This document shows, one piece after another, positions 1-8,180 of a stretch of DNA of 24,273 bases. The notes under the pieces are model-generated. The model was not told the origin of the DNA. It saw nothing but the letters and a program-made list of their open reading frames with translations, and did not search any database. How positions within the stretch are numbered: the stretch's first letter is position 1; each line of letters opens with the position of its first letter. The stretch is from contig JBFMBU010000139.1 of NCBI GenBank assembly GCA_040755035.1, positions 1 to 24,273 of the forward strand. The letters are read 5' to 3'. This DNA comes from RBG-13-43-22 sp040755035 (GTDB lineage Bacteria > Desulfobacterota > RBG-13-43-22). Made by a program: the position numbers and the translations under genes.

Positions 1-83
1 CGGAAAACCAGGACCTGGTCTTCAACGGTGCCCTGCAACCGGCCCGAAGTGATTTTTACTATGGGTTGATTTGAATGGGTCAT
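1..83 (-). CDS. Carboxylesterase type B, N-terminal fragment (runs off left edge)
   Basis: Only the first 27 codons are in the window. The visible start reads MTHSNQPIVKITSGRLQGTV and continues with EDQVLVF. The pattern xVxxxSGxLxGxxxxxVxxF is typical of the start of alpha/beta-hydrolase type B carboxylesterases, where it precedes the GIPYA motif. The start codon (ATG at 83-81) is supported by a purine-rich ribosome binding site (AAGAGGAGAA) about 5 nt upstream. Members hydrolyse carboxylic esters; the catalytic Ser-Glu-His lie outside the window, so activity cannot be judged. A long hairpin sits directly upstream. The family call rests on a short stretch and is moderate. Confidence 0.6.
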   Translation of the reverse strand, partial: MTHSNQPIVKITSGRLQGTVEDQVLVF

Positions 84-399
84 ACCGCTTCTCCTCTTAA
101 GATTCTTTGCCCGGCCCCAACAAACCCAGGGGCCAGGCAAACCAACCGTCGCTGACGCGAAGCAGGGTTTAATTGCCCGAAGGGCCTGACGGTAGGAGGA
201 AGACAAGTCGTTTTCCTCCTGTCCCTCCTTTGTCGGTGGCAAAAAAAAGGTTTTTACGATTTAATAAAACTAAACTGATACAAAATTCCTTGTTTCTCCC
301 CCCAATCCTCTTCCTCGAGGAGGGGAGACGGTTAGGTTGCTTTCTTTTCCCTGGAGCGGAGGCGATGATGGTGCGCAGGAATGAACCGGGCTCTTGCTT
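84..399. other. Intergenic region between lepB and the esterase gene
   Basis: There is no convincing gene here. Plus-strand reading frames that cross it lack a family signature and run into lepB antisense. It holds the 106-141 hairpin and a weaker inverted repeat AGGAGGAA/TTCCTCCT at 194-201/213-220. No clear Rho-independent terminator with a T-run follows lepB. Confidence 0.5.
106..141 (-). promoter_or_regulatory. Strong hairpin in the leader of the esterase gene
   Basis: Arms 106-118 and 129-141 (13 bp, 10-nt loop) pair with a single non-Watson-Crick position. In the minus-strand transcript that position is a U-G wobble, so the RNA stem is continuous; on the plus strand it would be a C-A mismatch. 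The stem ends 22 nt before the esterase start codon, next to the ribosome binding site. It could terminate lepB transcription or act as a leader structure. There is no long T-run, so a classical terminator is not proven. Confidence 0.45.
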
Positions 400-1098
400 C
401 TATTGCAGTTTTGTAAAAAAGCGCCCCCAGCGGGGATGGCGATGGTGGTCCGGATCCAGGGAGATGACCACGGCCGAGGCCCGGCCCAGGATGTGTTTTC
501 GAGGGACAAATCCGAAATAACGGGAATCCGCGCTGTTGTCGCGATTGTCGCCCATCATGAAATAATGGTTGGCGGGAACGATAAGCGATGAAAAACTGCG
601 GACAGACGGCAAGTCAGGTATGGTTTTAATGAGATGCCGGTGTCCGGTTAAATCCTCCAAATAAAATTCATGGTCCGGATTTTGGGGAGTGGGTGACCCA
701 TCGAAACTCCAATGGCCGGCCCCCTCATATTTCAGTGGTTCACCGTTGATGAGAAGCTGATTGTTTTCCATGGCTATCCGATCCCCAGGAATGCCAACCA
801 CCCGTTTTACCAGGCGCGTACCATCGGCGGGTGATTTGAAGACAACGATATCTCCCCTGCGGGGTTTTTCCCATTGGGCCAGGTGAATGGTGGTGTAAGG
901 TATTTTCAGATCATAAGCCAGCTTGTTGGCTAAAATCCGATCCCCTTCCACGATGGTCGGGTTCATCGAACCGGTAGGCACCAGATACCAGTCGGCGATG
1001 GCTGATTTGAAAGAGGTGGCGATCAAGAGGGCGATGAGCATACTTCCGATCCACCCTCTTATTCCGATTATAAGATATTCTTTGAATGTTTTTTTCAT
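400..1098 (-). CDS. lepB: Signal peptidase I
   Basis: A 232-residue type I signal peptidase, a membrane-anchored serine protease that removes signal peptides from exported proteins. One N-terminal membrane segment (about residues 10-35, IIGIRGWIGSMLIALLIATS) is followed by the catalytic serine motif PTGSMNPT (Ser44). The general-base lysine is in RLVKRVVGIPGD (Lys98). The C-terminal signature GDNRDNSADSRYFG is at 183-196. All catalytic elements are present and the length is normal for a single-span LepB. The ATG follows a good ribosome binding site (AAGGAAGGAC). It starts 10 nt after the remnant nucleotidyltransferase frame, so it may be co-transcribed with that small module. Confidence 0.95.
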   Translation of the reverse strand: MKKTFKEYLIIGIRGWIGSMLIALLIATSFKSAIADWYLVPTGSMNPTIVEGDRILANKLAYDLKIPYTTIHLAQWEKPRRGDIVVFKSPADGTRLVKRVVGIPGDRIAMENNQLLINGEPLKYEGAGHWSFDGSPTPQNPDHEFYLEDLTGHRHLIKTIPDLPSVRSFSSLIVPANHYFMMGDNRDNSADSRYFGFVPRKHILGRASAVVISLDPDHHRHPRWGRFFTKLQ

Positions 1099-1108
1099 AA
1101 GTCCTTCC

Positions 1109-1255
1109 TTATACTAATTTTTCCAAATCCGCAACGTCCTGAGGGCGTCCGAGGGATTGTTTATTTTTTTTTAAATTTTGAATATCAATAACCAGGTAGT
1201 TAACGTTGTGTCTGTTTAATAATTCTATAAACTCTTTGAAGTCTTTGGTCAGCAT
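1109..1255 (-). pseudogene. Internally deleted MNT-like nucleotidyltransferase remnant
   Basis: A 48-codon frame starts MLTKDFKEFIELLNRHNV and ends with ...NLKKNKQSLGRPQDVADLEKLV. The first 20 residues match the beginning of small nucleotidyltransferases that normally continue YLVVGGYAVAFHG. The last part matches the extreme C-terminus of the same family (IxLENLxxNKxAxGRxQDxAD). The middle, roughly 100 residues with the GG/GS and Asp metal-binding motifs, is missing without a frame break. The start overlaps the end of the preceding small gene by 56 nt. The product cannot be catalytic. The family comparison is from memory; an alternative is a truncated gene kept as a small regulator. Confidence 0.65.
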
Positions 1256-1439
1256 GATATTTCCATTGATTGTATTCCTGGCGAATCTCTTCTAAGGCCG
1301 CAATCCGTTCTTGGTAGGATTTTGATTGCCAAAAAGAAAAATCAGAGGGCTGTTCATTGATCTTACATTTGTGGACCGATTTTACTATATTCATTTGGGT
1401 TACTTCAAAGATCTCTCTATTTATTCTTTCTTCCATCAT
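1200..1439 (-). CDS. Small conserved partner protein of nucleotidyltransferase module
   Basis: A 79-residue hydrophilic protein starting MMEERINREIFEV and ending RLQRVYRIIKQTQR. The segment SYQERIAALEEIRQEY...RLQRV is typical of a short family, usually annotated hypothetical, found directly upstream of stand-alone MNT-type nucleotidyltransferases. Its function is not established; a toxin-antitoxin or defence role has been suggested for such pairs. The open frame extends upstream to 1604 but would overlap the divergent polA start, and the extra part looks non-conserved, so I start at 1439 (or 1436), preceded by GGAAGAA. Its partner gene survives only as an internally deleted remnant overlapping its 3' end. 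Confidence 0.6.
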   Translation of the reverse strand: MMEERINREIFEVTQMNIVKSVHKCKINEQPSDFSFWQSKSYQERIAALEEIRQEYNQWKYHADQRLQRVYRIIKQTQR

Positions 1440-1587
1440 TTTCTTCCATCGATTGTCTTCAAATATCCATCTGAATTTCTTTCTTGTATTATAACCTATT
1501 AAAGGATAAATTACAACGATTTCAAAAGATTGGAAAAAGAGAAAACCGGTTTTACTCAACCCAGTTGCAAATAAAGGATTCTTTTTC

Positions 1588-4269
1588 ATGACCAACCCCC
1601 CCAAACTCTTTCTGATCGACGGCAGCTCCTATATCTACCGGGCCTTTTATGCCATCAACCGGCTGACTAATGCCCAGGGGATGCCCACTAATGCCGTTTT
1701 CGGTTTTTTGCAGATGATCCGCAAGATCCTTGACCAGGAAAAGCCGGATCACATGGCCATGGTCTTTGACGCCAAAGGGCCGACCTTTCGTCATGAAATG
1801 TTCGATGCCTATAAGGCCCATCGGCCCCCTATGCCTGATGATCTGGTGATACAACTTCCTTTTATCAAAGAGATCAGTCGCTGTTATGGTCTGCCGATTT
1901 TGGAAAAAGAAGGCGTGGAGGCCGATGATATCATCGCCACCCTGGCTAAGGAGGCTGAAGCCAGGGGGTTTGAAGTGGTCATGGTTTCCGGGGATAAGGA
2001 TTTGATGCAGTTGATTTCTCCCCATATCCGCATGTGGGACACCATGAAGGACCAGATCTTTGATCTGGAAAAGGTCCGGGAAAGATTCGGCAGCGGTCCG
2101 GAACGGATCATAGATATCATGGCCCTGGCCGGGGACAGCAGTGACAATGTTCCCGGAGTACCGGGCATCGGGGAAAAGACCGCAGTCAAACTGATCCAAA
2201 CCTATGGTTCTTTAGACCACCTGTTAGAGGAATCCACGGCTATTACCCCCCCCAAACTCAAGGAAAAGTTGCTGCAAAATAAAGAGCAGGCCCTGCTTTC
2301 CCGCACCCTGGTCACCCTGGATACCCGGGTCGCTCTCGAACTGTCCCTCGAAGATCTTGCGGTCCGGCCCAAAGACCAAACCCGTTTAAGAGAGCTGTTC
2401 AAGGAATTAGGGTTTAAAAAATTTCTCGACGACCTGGGGGAGGATGTTCTCCCGCGACCCGCTCTGGATTATAGAGGGATATCCGAATGGGAGGAACTGG
2501 TCGTTTTTTGCCGGGAGATCAAAAAAGCCGGCAGGGTTTCTCTGGATTTGGAAACTACGTCTGAAGACCCCATGCGGGCGGAGGTAGTCGGGATCAGTCT
2601 GGCCTTTGAAGAGGGCCGGGCGGTTTATGTCCCGGTGGGACATGCCTACCTGGGGGTCCCGGAGCAGCTTCCTTTGGAAAAGGTTTTTGGCCTGCTCCGG
2701 GAGATTTTAGAAGACAGGACGATAACAAAAATAGGCCAGAACATCAAATACGAATGGATCATTTTAAGGCGGTATGGTTTACCCTATCAGGGAGAGGCCT
2801 TTGACACCATGATCGCTTCTTACCTGCTAAACCCATCCCGACGGACCCATAACCTGAACCAGATCGCCCAGGATTATCTCAACCGCAAAATGATCACTTA
2901 CCGGGAAGTGGTCGGCAGCGGACCGAAAGCCAAGAATTTCAGCGAAGTTCCGATTGATCAAGCCGTCACCTACTCGGCCGAGGATGCAGAAGTCACCCTG
3001 GCCTGCCGGAACAAACTCCTGCCTCTTTTGGAACAAGAAGGACTGGATGACCTCTTCCTTAAGATGGAGATGCCGCTGGTGCCGGTCCTGGCTGAAATGG
3101 AAATGCATGGTGTCCGGCTGGACAGCGAGGCCTTGGCCCGGTTTTCCAAAGAAGTGGAGAATAGGCTTTTTCACCTTGAGGAACAGATCTATCATCTCTC
3201 CGGGGAGCGGTTCAATATCAATTCTTCCCAGCAGCTCGGTTATATCCTTTTTGAAAAACTGAATCTCCCCCAGGGGAAGAAGACCAAAGGCAAAACCCGC
3301 TTTTCTACCGATGCCGAAGTCTTGAAGGACCTGGTCCCCTTACATCCTCTGGCCGCCGAGGTCTGGAATTACCGCACCTTAAGCAAACTCAAATCGACCT
3401 ATATCGACGCCCTGCCCAAACTGGTTCTGGCCCGGACCGGAAGGCTGCATACCTCCTTTAACCAGACCATCACCGCTACCGGCCGTTTGAGCAGCAGCGA
3501 ACCCAATCTGCAAAACATCCCGGTCCGGACCGAAGAAGGCCGAAGGATCCGGCAGGCTTTTATCCCCGAGCAGGGATGGGAGATGCTATCAGCCGATTAT
3601 TCGCAGATTGAGTTGCGCATTTTGGCCCATTACAGCGAAGACCTGACCCTGGTAACGGCTTTTCAGGAAGGACAGGACATCCATACCCGGACCGCCGCCG
3701 AGCTGTTCCATTGCCTACCCGCCCAAGTAACCCCGGATATGCGCCGACAGGCCAAGGTGATCAATTTCGGGATTCTCTACGGTATGAGTGCCTTCGGGCT
3801 TGCCAAAGAACTGGGGATTTCCAACCGCGAGGCCCAGGACCGGATCGATCAGTATTTTTTGAGATACCAAGGGGTCAAACAATACATTGAAGACACTTTG
3901 GCTGAAACAAGGCGGACGAGAATGGTGAACACTCTCTTCAACCGTCGGCGTCATATCGAGGACATCAACAGCAGCAACCGGGCCGTGCGCCAATTCGCCG
4001 AACGGACGGCCATCAACACCCCCATCCAGGGCACAGCCGCCGACCTGATCAAACTGGCCATGATCCGGATTCAGGAAAAGCTGCACCAGGAAAAAATGGC
4101 ATCCCGCATGCTGCTCCAGGTCCATGACGAATTGGTTTTTGAAGTTCCGCCGGGGGAATCCGCTCTCTTAAAAAATCTGGTCCGGGAGACTATGGAAGGG
4201 GTCCTGACCCTGCGGGTCCCGCTTCTGGTTCAAATTTCCGAGGGAAACAACTGGGCGGACTTGAAATAA
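1588..4269 (+). CDS. polA: DNA polymerase I
   Basis: An 893-residue, full-length three-domain Pol I that acts in gap filling, Okazaki fragment maturation and repair. The 5' nuclease domain (about 1-290) has LIDGSSYIYRAF, VEADDIIATLA, SGDKDLMQLI and the helix-hairpin-helix VPGVPGIGEKTA. The 3'-5' exonuclease domain (about 295-490) has DLE at Asp320/Glu322 and YSAED ending at Asp466. Its motif II reads GQNIKYEW, with Glu389 where E. coli Pol I has the catalytic Asp. The polymerase domain has motif A (SADYSQIELR, Asp670), motif B (RRQAKVINFGILYG, 719-732) and motif C (QVHDELVFE, Asp847). The start follows AAAGGA at normal spacing. It is divergent from the small module upstream and probably monocistronic. 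Confidence 0.97.
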   Translation: MTNPPKLFLIDGSSYIYRAFYAINRLTNAQGMPTNAVFGFLQMIRKILDQEKPDHMAMVFDAKGPTFRHEMFDAYKAHRPPMPDDLVIQLPFIKEISRCYGLPILEKEGVEADDIIATLAKEAEARGFEVVMVSGDKDLMQLISPHIRMWDTMKDQIFDLEKVRERFGSGPERIIDIMALAGDSSDNVPGVPGIGEKTAVKLIQTYGSLDHLLEESTAITPPKLKEKLLQNKEQALLSRTLVTLDTRVALELSLEDLAVRPKDQTRLRELFKELGFKKFLDDLGEDVLPRPALDYRGISEWEELVVFCREIKKAGRVSLDLETTSEDPMRAEVVGISLAFEEGRAVYVPVGHAYLGVPEQLPLEKVFGLLREILEDRTITKIGQNIKYEWIILRRYGLPYQGEAFDTMIASYLLNPSRRTHNLNQIAQDYLNRKMITYREVVGSGPKAKNFSEVPIDQAVTYSAEDAEVTLACRNKLLPLLEQEGLDDLFLKMEMPLVPVLAEMEMHGVRLDSEALARFSKEVENRLFHLEEQIYHLSGERFNINSSQQLGYILFEKLNLPQGKKTKGKTRFSTDAEVLKDLVPLHPLAAEVWNYRTLSKLKSTYIDALPKLVLARTGRLHTSFNQTITATGRLSSSEPNLQNIPVRTEEGRRIRQAFIPEQGWEMLSADYSQIELRILAHYSEDLTLVTAFQEGQDIHTRTAAELFHCLPAQVTPDMRRQAKVINFGILYGMSAFGLAKELGISNREAQDRIDQYFLRYQGVKQYIEDTLAETRRTRMVNTLFNRRRHIEDINSSNRAVRQFAERTAINTPIQGTAADLIKLAMIRIQEKLHQEKMASRMLLQVHDELVFEVPPGESALLKNLVRETMEGVLTLRVPLLVQISEGNNWADLK

Positions 4270-4288
4270 TTATTAACAAATCTTTTTT

Positions 4289-4304
4289 ATGTCAAATTTG
4301 ACAT
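4289..4304. promoter_or_regulatory. 16-bp perfect palindrome, putative operator
   Basis: ATGTCAAATTTGACAT is a perfect dyad that ends 1 nt before the -35 hexamer of the predicted alcohol dehydrogenase promoter. This position suits either an activator site or a repressor overlapping the polymerase footprint. The regulator is unknown and no candidate gene is adjacent. Confidence 0.5.
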
Positions 4305-4305
4305 C

Positions 4306-4334
4306 TTGACTTTGGCCTGCGCCTCCGATAAAAT
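4306..4334 (+). promoter_or_regulatory. Predicted sigma70-type promoter for the ADH-AOR operon
   Basis: TTGACT at 4306-4311, a 17-bp spacer and TAAAAT at 4329-4334 form a near-consensus promoter. A leader of about 115 nt follows before the alcohol dehydrogenase start at 4458. The leader is AT-rich and contains a five-codon frame (4415-4432) that I do not call as a gene. Confidence 0.55.
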
Positions 4335-4457
4335 TACTATATTTATTTTTTTCTTAAAAATTAATTAGTTATAGATTTTGTTCTTTCCATCATTCCCTTA
4401 CCCGGGGGCGAACCATGTCCACCGCACGCTAAAAACTATGAATACGGAGGTATCCCC

Positions 4458-5726
4458 ATGAACTACTGGTTTACTGACCCGATGCTGAAAAGTTTACTTC
4501 CATTGGCGGCCTCATCTTCCATCCGGGGCCTTTCTTCGGCTTTTGCCACGCCCAAGCTTTTTATCGGCCCCAATGCTTTGCCGGAAGGGGCGGCCATGGG
4601 GGCCACGGCCCTGGATGCCTTTTTGGCCAAGTGCCCTCGGAAAAGGGCCTTCATCGTGACCGACGCTTTCGGGGAAAAATTCACCCCCAAGGTAGCTCGC
4701 ATCCTGGAATCCAGGGGGTATGTGACGACTACCTGGAACAAGGCCCTGCCCGAAGCCCCTCTGGATAATGTCCGGGAATCGGGCCAGGCCATGACCGCCT
4801 TTGAACCGGACCTTATCGTGGCTGTCGGCGGCGGGTCGGTCATCGACGGGGCCAAGGCCGCCTGGATCCTCTATGAGAGGCCGGATATCACCGATCTGGC
4901 TACCGTCGGTCCTTTTACCCCTTTAAACCTGCGGCAAAAAGCCCATCTGGCGGCCATTCCCACCACCAGCGGCACCGGTTCGGAATGTACCAATGTCTTT
5001 GTCGCCCATGACACCGAGGCCCACCGCAAGGTCCCAGTTGCCAGCGGCGAATTGATGCCCGACTGGGCGATACTTATCCCGGAATTTACAGCCACCATGC
5101 CGCCCAAACTGACGGTGGGGACCGGATTGGATGTCCTGGCCCATGCTATGGACTGCCTTCCGGCCACAGGCGGCAGCGAAATCACCGACGCCCTGGCCAT
5201 TGCCGCCACGCAGATGGTTTTCAAATACCTGCCCCGGGCTTATCGTAACGGTCAGGACATGGAGGCCCGCCGCCGCATGCTCATGGCCTCCAGCACGGCC
5301 GGCATCGCCTTCGGCCAGGGAGGGGTGGCCTTGACCCACAGCTTCGGCCATTCCATCGGGTCCCTGTTCGGTATCCATCACGGGATTGCTGTGGGAATGT
5401 TCATCCCCTATGTCTTCCAATTTTATCAGGCGGTAACCGACAAACATCTGGAATTCTGCCAAGCCCTGGGAGTGGCCGCGTCCTCCAGGGATAAAGGCCT
5501 GGCCCAGTTAGTGGCCAGAATAAGGAAATTGTTTGTCGAACTGGATGTGCCCTTGAATTTAAAAGGCCTGGGTATCTCCAAAGGGGATTTCAAGAAGAAT
5601 ATGGACAAACTGGTCCTTTATACCGTGGAAGATATTGATACCTATTTCAGCCCCCGGCCTATGACCGCCGATCAATGCGCCAGGATTTTCCAATACGCCT
5701 ATGACGGCAAAGACATCGATTTCTAA
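4458..5726 (+). CDS. Iron-containing (group III) alcohol dehydrogenase
   Basis: A 422-residue NAD(P)-dependent alcohol dehydrogenase of the Fe-ADH family. The dinucleotide-binding part has GGGSVID at 124-130 and PTTSGTGSE at 168-176. Metal ligands can be placed at Asp225 and His229 (GLDVLAHAMD), His294 (ALTHSFGH) and His308 (GIHHG), so the site is complete. The start ATG follows GGAGG with good spacing. The N-terminus is about 25 residues longer than in many homologues. It lies 14 bp upstream of the aldehyde oxidoreductase, indicating an operon that interconverts an alcohol, its aldehyde and the acid. The substrate is not predictable. Confidence 0.9.
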   Translation: MNYWFTDPMLKSLLPLAASSSIRGLSSAFATPKLFIGPNALPEGAAMGATALDAFLAKCPRKRAFIVTDAFGEKFTPKVARILESRGYVTTTWNKALPEAPLDNVRESGQAMTAFEPDLIVAVGGGSVIDGAKAAWILYERPDITDLATVGPFTPLNLRQKAHLAAIPTTSGTGSECTNVFVAHDTEAHRKVPVASGELMPDWAILIPEFTATMPPKLTVGTGLDVLAHAMDCLPATGGSEITDALAIAATQMVFKYLPRAYRNGQDMEARRRMLMASSTAGIAFGQGGVALTHSFGHSIGSLFGIHHGIAVGMFIPYVFQFYQAVTDKHLEFCQALGVAASSRDKGLAQLVARIRKLFVELDVPLNLKGLGISKGDFKKNMDKLVLYTVEDIDTYFSPRPMTADQCARIFQYAYDGKDIDF

Positions 5727-5740
5727 AGGAGGAAGCAGCT

Positions 5741-7576
5741 ATGTACGGATATCATGGAAAGTTCCTTGAAGTGGATTTGACCGGGAATCGGATTTCAGAA
5801 ATACCCCTTACTGAAGACGATCTGAAAAAATTTATCGGCGGTGCAACCCTGAGCGCCAGATTGGTTTATAGTCACGTAAAAAAAGGGATGGATCCCTTAG
5901 CCCCGGAAAGTCCTTTGGTTTTTGCCTCCGGGCCTTTTACGGCCACTTCTTTTCCTATGGTCAGCCGTTATGCGGTTTGCGGCATATCCCCTTTAACTGG
6001 CTACTGGGGAGAGGCTACCAGCGGAGGAGAATTTCCCTTCCGCTTAAAAGGGAGCGGCTACGACGGTATTTTCATCACCGGACGTGCGGCCAAACCGGTT
6101 TATTTATATGTAAACAACGGCAAAGCTCAGATTCGCGAGGCCGGCAGACTCTGGGGCAAGGACATCTATGAAACTCAGAAACAGATAAATGAGGAATTGA
6201 AAGTTAAAGGATTAAGCACAGCCTGCATCGGTCCGGCCGGGGAGAAGCTGATCCGTTATTCCTGCATCATGAATGACGCCGGAAGGGCCGCGGGACGCTG
6301 TGGTATGGGGGCCTTGATGGGCTCGAAAAACCTCAAGGCCGTGGTCGTAGCCGGCAATCAACGGCCGGACCCGGCTGATCGCTCCAAACTGACCGAAGTG
6401 TCGCGGGAAGCCACCAATGTCATCCGCACCGGGATGCTGACCCTGGCTTACCGGGAATACGGGACCATGATGTACACGGACATGGGCATGATTCTGGGGG
6501 ATGTGCCAGCCAAATACTATACCAAACATGTCTTTCCGGTGGAAAAAGTGACCGGTCAAAAGATGCGTCAGACCTTCACCATTGAAAATTATGCCTGCCT
6601 GGGGTGCCCCATCGGCTGCGGCCGGGAGGTAAAAAATTTCCGGCCCGGTATTGAAAGAGTGGATGGGCCGGAGTATGAAACCCTGGTAGCCTTCGGGCCT
6701 TTGTGTATGAATTTCGATCCCGATTCTATTGTCTATGCCAATCATCTCTGTAACGCCAACGGCCTGGATACCATCTCGGCCGGGGTCTCCATCGCCTATG
6801 CCCTGTATCTGGCCGATCAAAAAATCCTGACCAAGAAAAAGGCCGGGATGGACCTGAAGTGGGGGGACAGCAAGGCCATCATCAGCCTGCTGAAGATGAT
6901 CATCGCCCGCAAGGGTATCGGAAAATTGCTGGCTGAGGGGACCCTGGCCATGGCCCGGGAACTGGGGCGAGACGAAGGCGAGGCGGCCCAGGTCAAAGGC
7001 ATGGAAATCCCCATGCATGAGGGACGGGCTTCTCATGGGCTGGCCATCTCCTATGCCACGGGTCCTCGGGGGGCTTGTCACCTCAAAGGGGATTACTACG
7101 GGGTGGACCTCGGCGGGGGGATACCGGAACTGGGAATTGCTTCCACCGGAAACCGCTTAAGCTCGATAAATACCGCTGAAAGTGCGGCCAAGTTTCAGAG
7201 CGTCAAGGATCTCTATGATGCCTTGACTTTATGCAAATTTTCCCCGGTGCCCATTACCATGACCTGTAAGGCCTTGAACGCTATCACCGGCTGGGAATGG
7301 ACCCCCCAGGATTTGTTGGCTGCCGGGAACCGCTCCATGAATCTGAAGCGGGCCATCAGCAATAAACTGGGCCTGAAGCGTAAGGACGACAAACTGCCCA
7401 AAATCGTCATGCAGCCGGCCAGCGAAGGCAGCACGACCGGGACCAAACCGGACCTGGACCTGCTGCTGAAGGATTATTATCAATACCGTAAATGGGATTG
7501 GGCGACCGGGAAACCGACCAAAGAGGCCTTGGAGGAAACCGGCCTGGGCTGGGTAGCCCAGGATTTGTACAAATAA
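5741..7576 (+). CDS. Aldehyde:ferredoxin oxidoreductase (tungsten type)
   Basis: A 611-residue member of the AOR family, which oxidises aldehydes to acids, or reduces acids, with ferredoxin using a tungsten bis-pyranopterin and one [4Fe-4S] cluster. The N-terminal domain begins MYGYHGKFLEVDLTG, typical for the family. Cluster ligands are visible as CLGCPIGC (Cys286, 289, 293) and a distant fourth, Cys498, in DALTLCKF. Pterin-site elements such as GPAGE and GRAAGRCGMGALMGSKNLKA are present. Length is close to the usual 605-620. The ribosome binding site AAAGGAGG is strong. It follows the Fe-ADH by 14 bp, so the pair probably acts on one substrate. No molybdopterin synthesis genes are in view. 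Confidence 0.93.
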   Translation: MYGYHGKFLEVDLTGNRISEIPLTEDDLKKFIGGATLSARLVYSHVKKGMDPLAPESPLVFASGPFTATSFPMVSRYAVCGISPLTGYWGEATSGGEFPFRLKGSGYDGIFITGRAAKPVYLYVNNGKAQIREAGRLWGKDIYETQKQINEELKVKGLSTACIGPAGEKLIRYSCIMNDAGRAAGRCGMGALMGSKNLKAVVVAGNQRPDPADRSKLTEVSREATNVIRTGMLTLAYREYGTMMYTDMGMILGDVPAKYYTKHVFPVEKVTGQKMRQTFTIENYACLGCPIGCGREVKNFRPGIERVDGPEYETLVAFGPLCMNFDPDSIVYANHLCNANGLDTISAGVSIAYALYLADQKILTKKKAGMDLKWGDSKAIISLLKMIIARKGIGKLLAEGTLAMARELGRDEGEAAQVKGMEIPMHEGRASHGLAISYATGPRGACHLKGDYYGVDLGGGIPELGIASTGNRLSSINTAESAAKFQSVKDLYDALTLCKFSPVPITMTCKALNAITGWEWTPQDLLAAGNRSMNLKRAISNKLGLKRKDDKLPKIVMQPASEGSTTGTKPDLDLLLKDYYQYRKWDWATGKPTKEALEETGLGWVAQDLYK

Positions 7577-8180
7577 AAGAAAAGAAAGGGTTCAAGTGTT
7601 CGAGGAGTCGAGGATTCAAGGGGGAGGGTAGTCCTAAAACCCCTTGGAATAAAAAACCCTGAGCTCATTGGTCCCTTAGTTCCCTGGCCCGTTGTGGCAC
7701 TTACCGGAAAAGAAGTGCCTTCGCCTATAGCCGAACGTTGAACGATAAACCCCCAAGGCCTGATGATGATTTACCAGGCCTTGGGGATTCCACCCCTGCA
7801 AATCTTTCCGAAATTTTTTGGAAAAACCCCAGCTATTTCCACAGCCATTTTTTTATATTCCCTGCCTTATTGATTTGTCAGGCGAATATTAATAATTTAT
7901 AATAGGTTATACAGAACTTAAAGGGATGGATAAATCATAAGTCGTCTAAAGCAAAAAATTAATCAGGTTTGCTTCCCTAATCGAGGTATTCATTAGGGCA
8001 GAGACCGGTGAGTTTTGCCAGGCAATGGGTCATGCCTGCGTTAAAAGCAATCGCTCTTTAAAAGCTGTAGACGGGGACCTTAGTTGACCTAATTATTTTA
8101 GTGAAAGAGCAAGACCGCCATGGCAATTAAATAAAATAGTTTAGATAAATTAATTAAAAGAAATTGGCAAAGGATAGCTT
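7577..8180. other. Non-coding stretch after the AOR gene
   Basis: About 600 bp with no supportable gene. It contains a GGCACTT/AAGTGCC inverted repeat at 7696-7702/7713-7719 and the stronger hairpin at 7751-7786. An open stretch near 7955-8090 lacks a start codon and a recognisable family. The AT-rich 7840-8180 part forms the left border of the accessory pocket. Confidence 0.5.
7751..7786 (+). terminator. Strong hairpin, possible ADH-AOR operon terminator
   Basis: CCCCAAGGCCTG (7751-7762) and its exact complement (7775-7786) form a perfect 12-bp stem with a 12-nt loop, 175 nt after the AOR stop. No T-run follows immediately (the nearest is near 7815), so it may protect the 3' end or terminate without a U-tract. 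Confidence 0.4.

Noticed and set aside
194..220. AGGAGGAA/TTCCTCCT inverted repeat near lepB
   Set aside because: The stem is short with an 11-nt loop and no T-run; not convincing as a terminator.
1440..1604. Upstream extension of the small module protein
   Set aside because: It would overlap the divergent polA start and adds a hydrophobic, non-conserved stretch.
1552..2199. Long minus-strand open frame antisense to polA
   Set aside because: It lies within the polA coding region, has no recognisable domain and reflects the codon bias of the real gene.
4415..4432. Five-codon frame (MSTAR) in the ADH leader
   Set aside because: It could be a leader peptide, but it has no clear ribosome binding site and no attenuator structure.
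6212..7081. 289-codon minus-strand frame inside the AOR gene
   Set aside because: It is antisense to a clearly conserved enzyme, His/Gly-rich without family features, and is best explained as a shadow frame.
7955..8090. Short open stretch before DUF4160
   Set aside because: There is no start codon at its beginning and no recognisable similarity; too short to call.
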